This document shows positions 62,401 to 64,000 of a stretch of 64,000 bases of DNA, one piece after another. The DNA lies in assembly GCF_034702125.1 (NCBI RefSeq), contig NC_085868.1, positions 45,810,328 through 45,874,327 on the forward strand, given 5' to 3'. Position 1 is the stretch's first letter. The number at the start of each line of letters is the position of its first letter. Both the position numbers and the translations under genes were made by a program. A model generated the notes under the pieces. The model did no database searches, was not told where the DNA came from, and saw only the letters and a list, made by a program, of their open reading frames with translations. The stretch comes from Engraulis encrasicolus. Taxonomy: Eukaryota; Chordata; Actinopteri; Clupeiformes; Engraulidae.

Positions 62401-64000
62401 CACTAAAATCGAGTGGGACCATATGTGCTCAGAATAGTATTAAATTAACACTAATGTACTGTGCGCCATTGTAGCTTCTCGACTGGGCCATTTATTTTTG
62501 TTCTGTCCTGCCTCCCATCTGCCTACCTTCCAAGGCTGCATTCCAATATGCAGACTCCTGTCCTCCACTTGTGCTTGTGGCCTCGCCTCAACCCGCCTCC
62601 TGGCCCCACCTCCGTGGAGAAAACAATTAAGTTTCTAGCCACAACAACTTTTGGGGGACTGTTTTTCATTCACCATCCCAATTGCAAATTAGGAAATGGC
62701 ATTAGAATTGTGCTTTTGCAAGATAGTGAATTCATTTTCTGTCGTCAGTGACATCATCATGAGGTCACAAGCAAGCAAGTGAGCAAGGGAGGACGGGAGT
62801 CTGCATATTGGAATCCAACCCAAATGTATGTTTGGAAGGTGGAACAACATTCATCTGGTGAGAGTTGCGCCTGCTCCTCCAAACCATAATATGGTTATTA
62901 TAACCCATGCAGGAGGGCAGGGGAAATTAATGGAACACTGAAAATTAATATTATTTTAAAGGTACACAGTGCAGGAAATGGTCAAAAAAGGTACTGCAAC
63001 TATGCTGCTCATTGAAACTGTTACCTATTGTCAAATTTGATCTTCTTATGAAAGTAATTAACTAATATTTTCTATGGCCCAAGTACAGTCATTTTTGCGG
63101 CTAAAAATGCTATTTCTGGAAATTCAAAATGGTGGACCATGGAGAAGATCCCCCTTTTCATATATGAAAAGTGCAATTTTTCTAGTCATAATGAATACTT
63201 AGAATTAGATGGTGGTGGTAAGTATTCATGAAAAAGGTAACATTAGTGAATGGGTAGCATGAATTCTGGAAATAAACAACTAAAAATCTTACACAGTGTA
63301 CCTTTAACGTCAACAGAGTACTTATTGAATCTTTGAGGAGATTGCGCTTTATAAAGTTTGTTACAATACGATGGTACAGTATGATGCATACGTACAAGTA
63401 GGCCTACATGCAAGCAAGAAAATGAGTAATGCATCCACTTTGTTCAGAGTAACTCTCCTTGGTCTTGTAAGTAACATAAGTCAATGATGGATATCTTCAG
63501 ACCCGGCTCTGGAGAAAAAACAGATCACCACCACCACCGATTGAAGGTTGCAATTGCACGGGCGTAGACCTCAACCGCAATTATGATGCTGTATTTGGGA
63601 GTGAGTATCGCCTTGTGTTTCCTGCATACACGTCTGCTCAATAGCACATCACTTTACTTAGGCCTAATTGCATTATTCAAATTTTTGGCATAACATATTT
63701 TTGTGACAATCCTGAAACACTTTAAAGGCTACATTTAAATGTTTTCCATGAATATCATACATTAAGTAGCAAATTGAGATTCTGACAGCTCCAATTCTTT
63801 TTTTTTTAACAGCCGTTGGTGTGTCTTCGGACTGTTGCAGCATAATCTACCCTGGTCCCAACGCCGCATCAGAGGCTGAGACCAAGGCCGTGGTGGACTA
63901 TGTGCAGGCCAGGAGCAAAGACATCATCTGCTTCCTGACCATACACTCCTATGGACAAATGATCCTCTTCCCCTATGGCCATCCCCACATCAAGGCCCCC
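56410..64000 (+). CDS. cpo: Second carboxypeptidase O-like gene, 3' part outside window
   Basis: Exons 56410-56474, 59036-59096, 60774-60875, 61944-62045, 62153-62269, 63501-63600 and 63813-64000 (cut) give 245 residues. Intron phases are identical to the upstream gene, so the two are tandem duplicates. A signal peptide (about 1-20) leads straight into the catalytic domain. Zinc ligands H94, E97 (HAREW) and H227 (IHSYGQ), plus R96, R151 and the NR pair of DLNRNY, are present. The specificity residue, Tyr248 and Glu270 equivalents and the tail lie beyond the window. The frame is open and splice sites are normal, so it looks functional. Exon 4 is one codon shorter than in the first copy. Calling it CPO and not a general CPA/CPB rests on the missing propeptide and the paralogy. 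Confidence 0.9.
56836..58624 (+). mobile_element. C-type element, complete, in intron 1 of second cpo gene
   Basis: The 1789-bp element runs from CACTGTAACAAATAGC to TTAGAGTG with TA on both sides. It is the intact reference copy for 1-1398 and 49310-54444. It contains GGATCC/CCGGAT-rich segments bounded by CTAGAGATGCACC and GGTGCATCTCTAG, which look like older hAT MITEs (about 56996-57090 and 57262-57403). Confidence 0.92.
59517..59566 (+). repeat. Interstitial telomere-like repeat
   Basis: About eight imperfect CCCTAA units (variants CCTTAA and CCTAAA) in intron 2 of the second gene. Confidence 0.9.
61616..61760. repeat. (AAAT)n and AT-palindrome tract
   Basis: A run of AAAT units (61616-61640) is followed by repeated ATATTTGTAATAT palindromes (61655-61760), in intron 3 of the second gene. 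Confidence 0.88.
62540..62814. mobile_element. MITE in intron 5 of second cpo gene
   Basis: Inverted termini ATTCCAATATGCAGACTCC. The interior (CTCCGTGGAGAAAAC, and GGACTGTTTTTCATTCACC) matches 36034-36328. Confidence 0.82.
62960..63303. mobile_element. TTAA MITE, AGGTACACTGTG family, intron 5 of second cpo gene
   Basis: The 344-bp element has termini AGGTACACAGTG and CACAGTGTACCT and flanking TTAA (62956-62959 and 63304-63307). Close relative of 37462-37799. Confidence 0.88.

Overview
This window looks like nuclear DNA from a ray-finned (teleost) fish. The reasons are multi-exon genes with GT/AG introns, very abundant CA/CT/GACA microsatellites, and dense fish-type DNA transposons (hAT, Tc1, TTAA-type, CACTG-ended elements), tRNA-derived SINEs and a truncated LINE. 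No prokaryotic genes, rRNA, CRISPR array or complete tRNA gene was seen. I could not assign a species.

Layout. Positions 1-21.6 kb contain no host gene that I can support. They hold microsatellites, short inverted-repeat elements and one large composite CACTG-ended transposon (11330-19777). That transposon is itself interrupted by a 3.75 kb element with ATG target duplications and by a 1.26 kb hAT element with an 8-bp target duplication. Positions 21612-29587 are one long DNA transposon with about 390-bp terminal inverted repeats and TTAA target duplications, consistent with the Kolobok superfamily. It carries two apparently intact, convergent, spliced genes. One is a 733-aa THAP-domain transposase (nine exons). 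The other, on the opposite strand, is a 200-aa protein (two exons) resembling the cytoplasmic 'ballast' domain of the P2X7 receptor. Cassettes of about 310 bp repeat on both sides of this transposon, and a 1.1-kb solo LTR lies just beyond its right end. Positions 32-39 kb are repeat-rich intergenic DNA.

Positions 39352-46998 hold a complete nine-exon gene, and 56410-64000 hold the first seven exons of a second gene cut by the window end. Both encode M14 metallocarboxypeptidases of the carboxypeptidase O type. They have a signal peptide and go straight into the catalytic domain with no activation propeptide. The complete copy has Arg at the specificity-determining position and a hydrophobic C-terminus suggesting a GPI anchor. 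They are head-to-tail paralogues with identical intron phases and a partly conserved upstream block. They probably encode enterocyte-surface enzymes that remove C-terminal acidic residues from dietary peptides.

Between the two genes (49310-54444) is a nested transposon set: an inverted-repeat element containing a CACTG-ended element, inserted into an older short element. Other copies in the window preserve the empty sites, so the target duplications can be read directly. The most notable system is the two-gene Kolobok-like element with its P2X7-ballast-like cargo protein.
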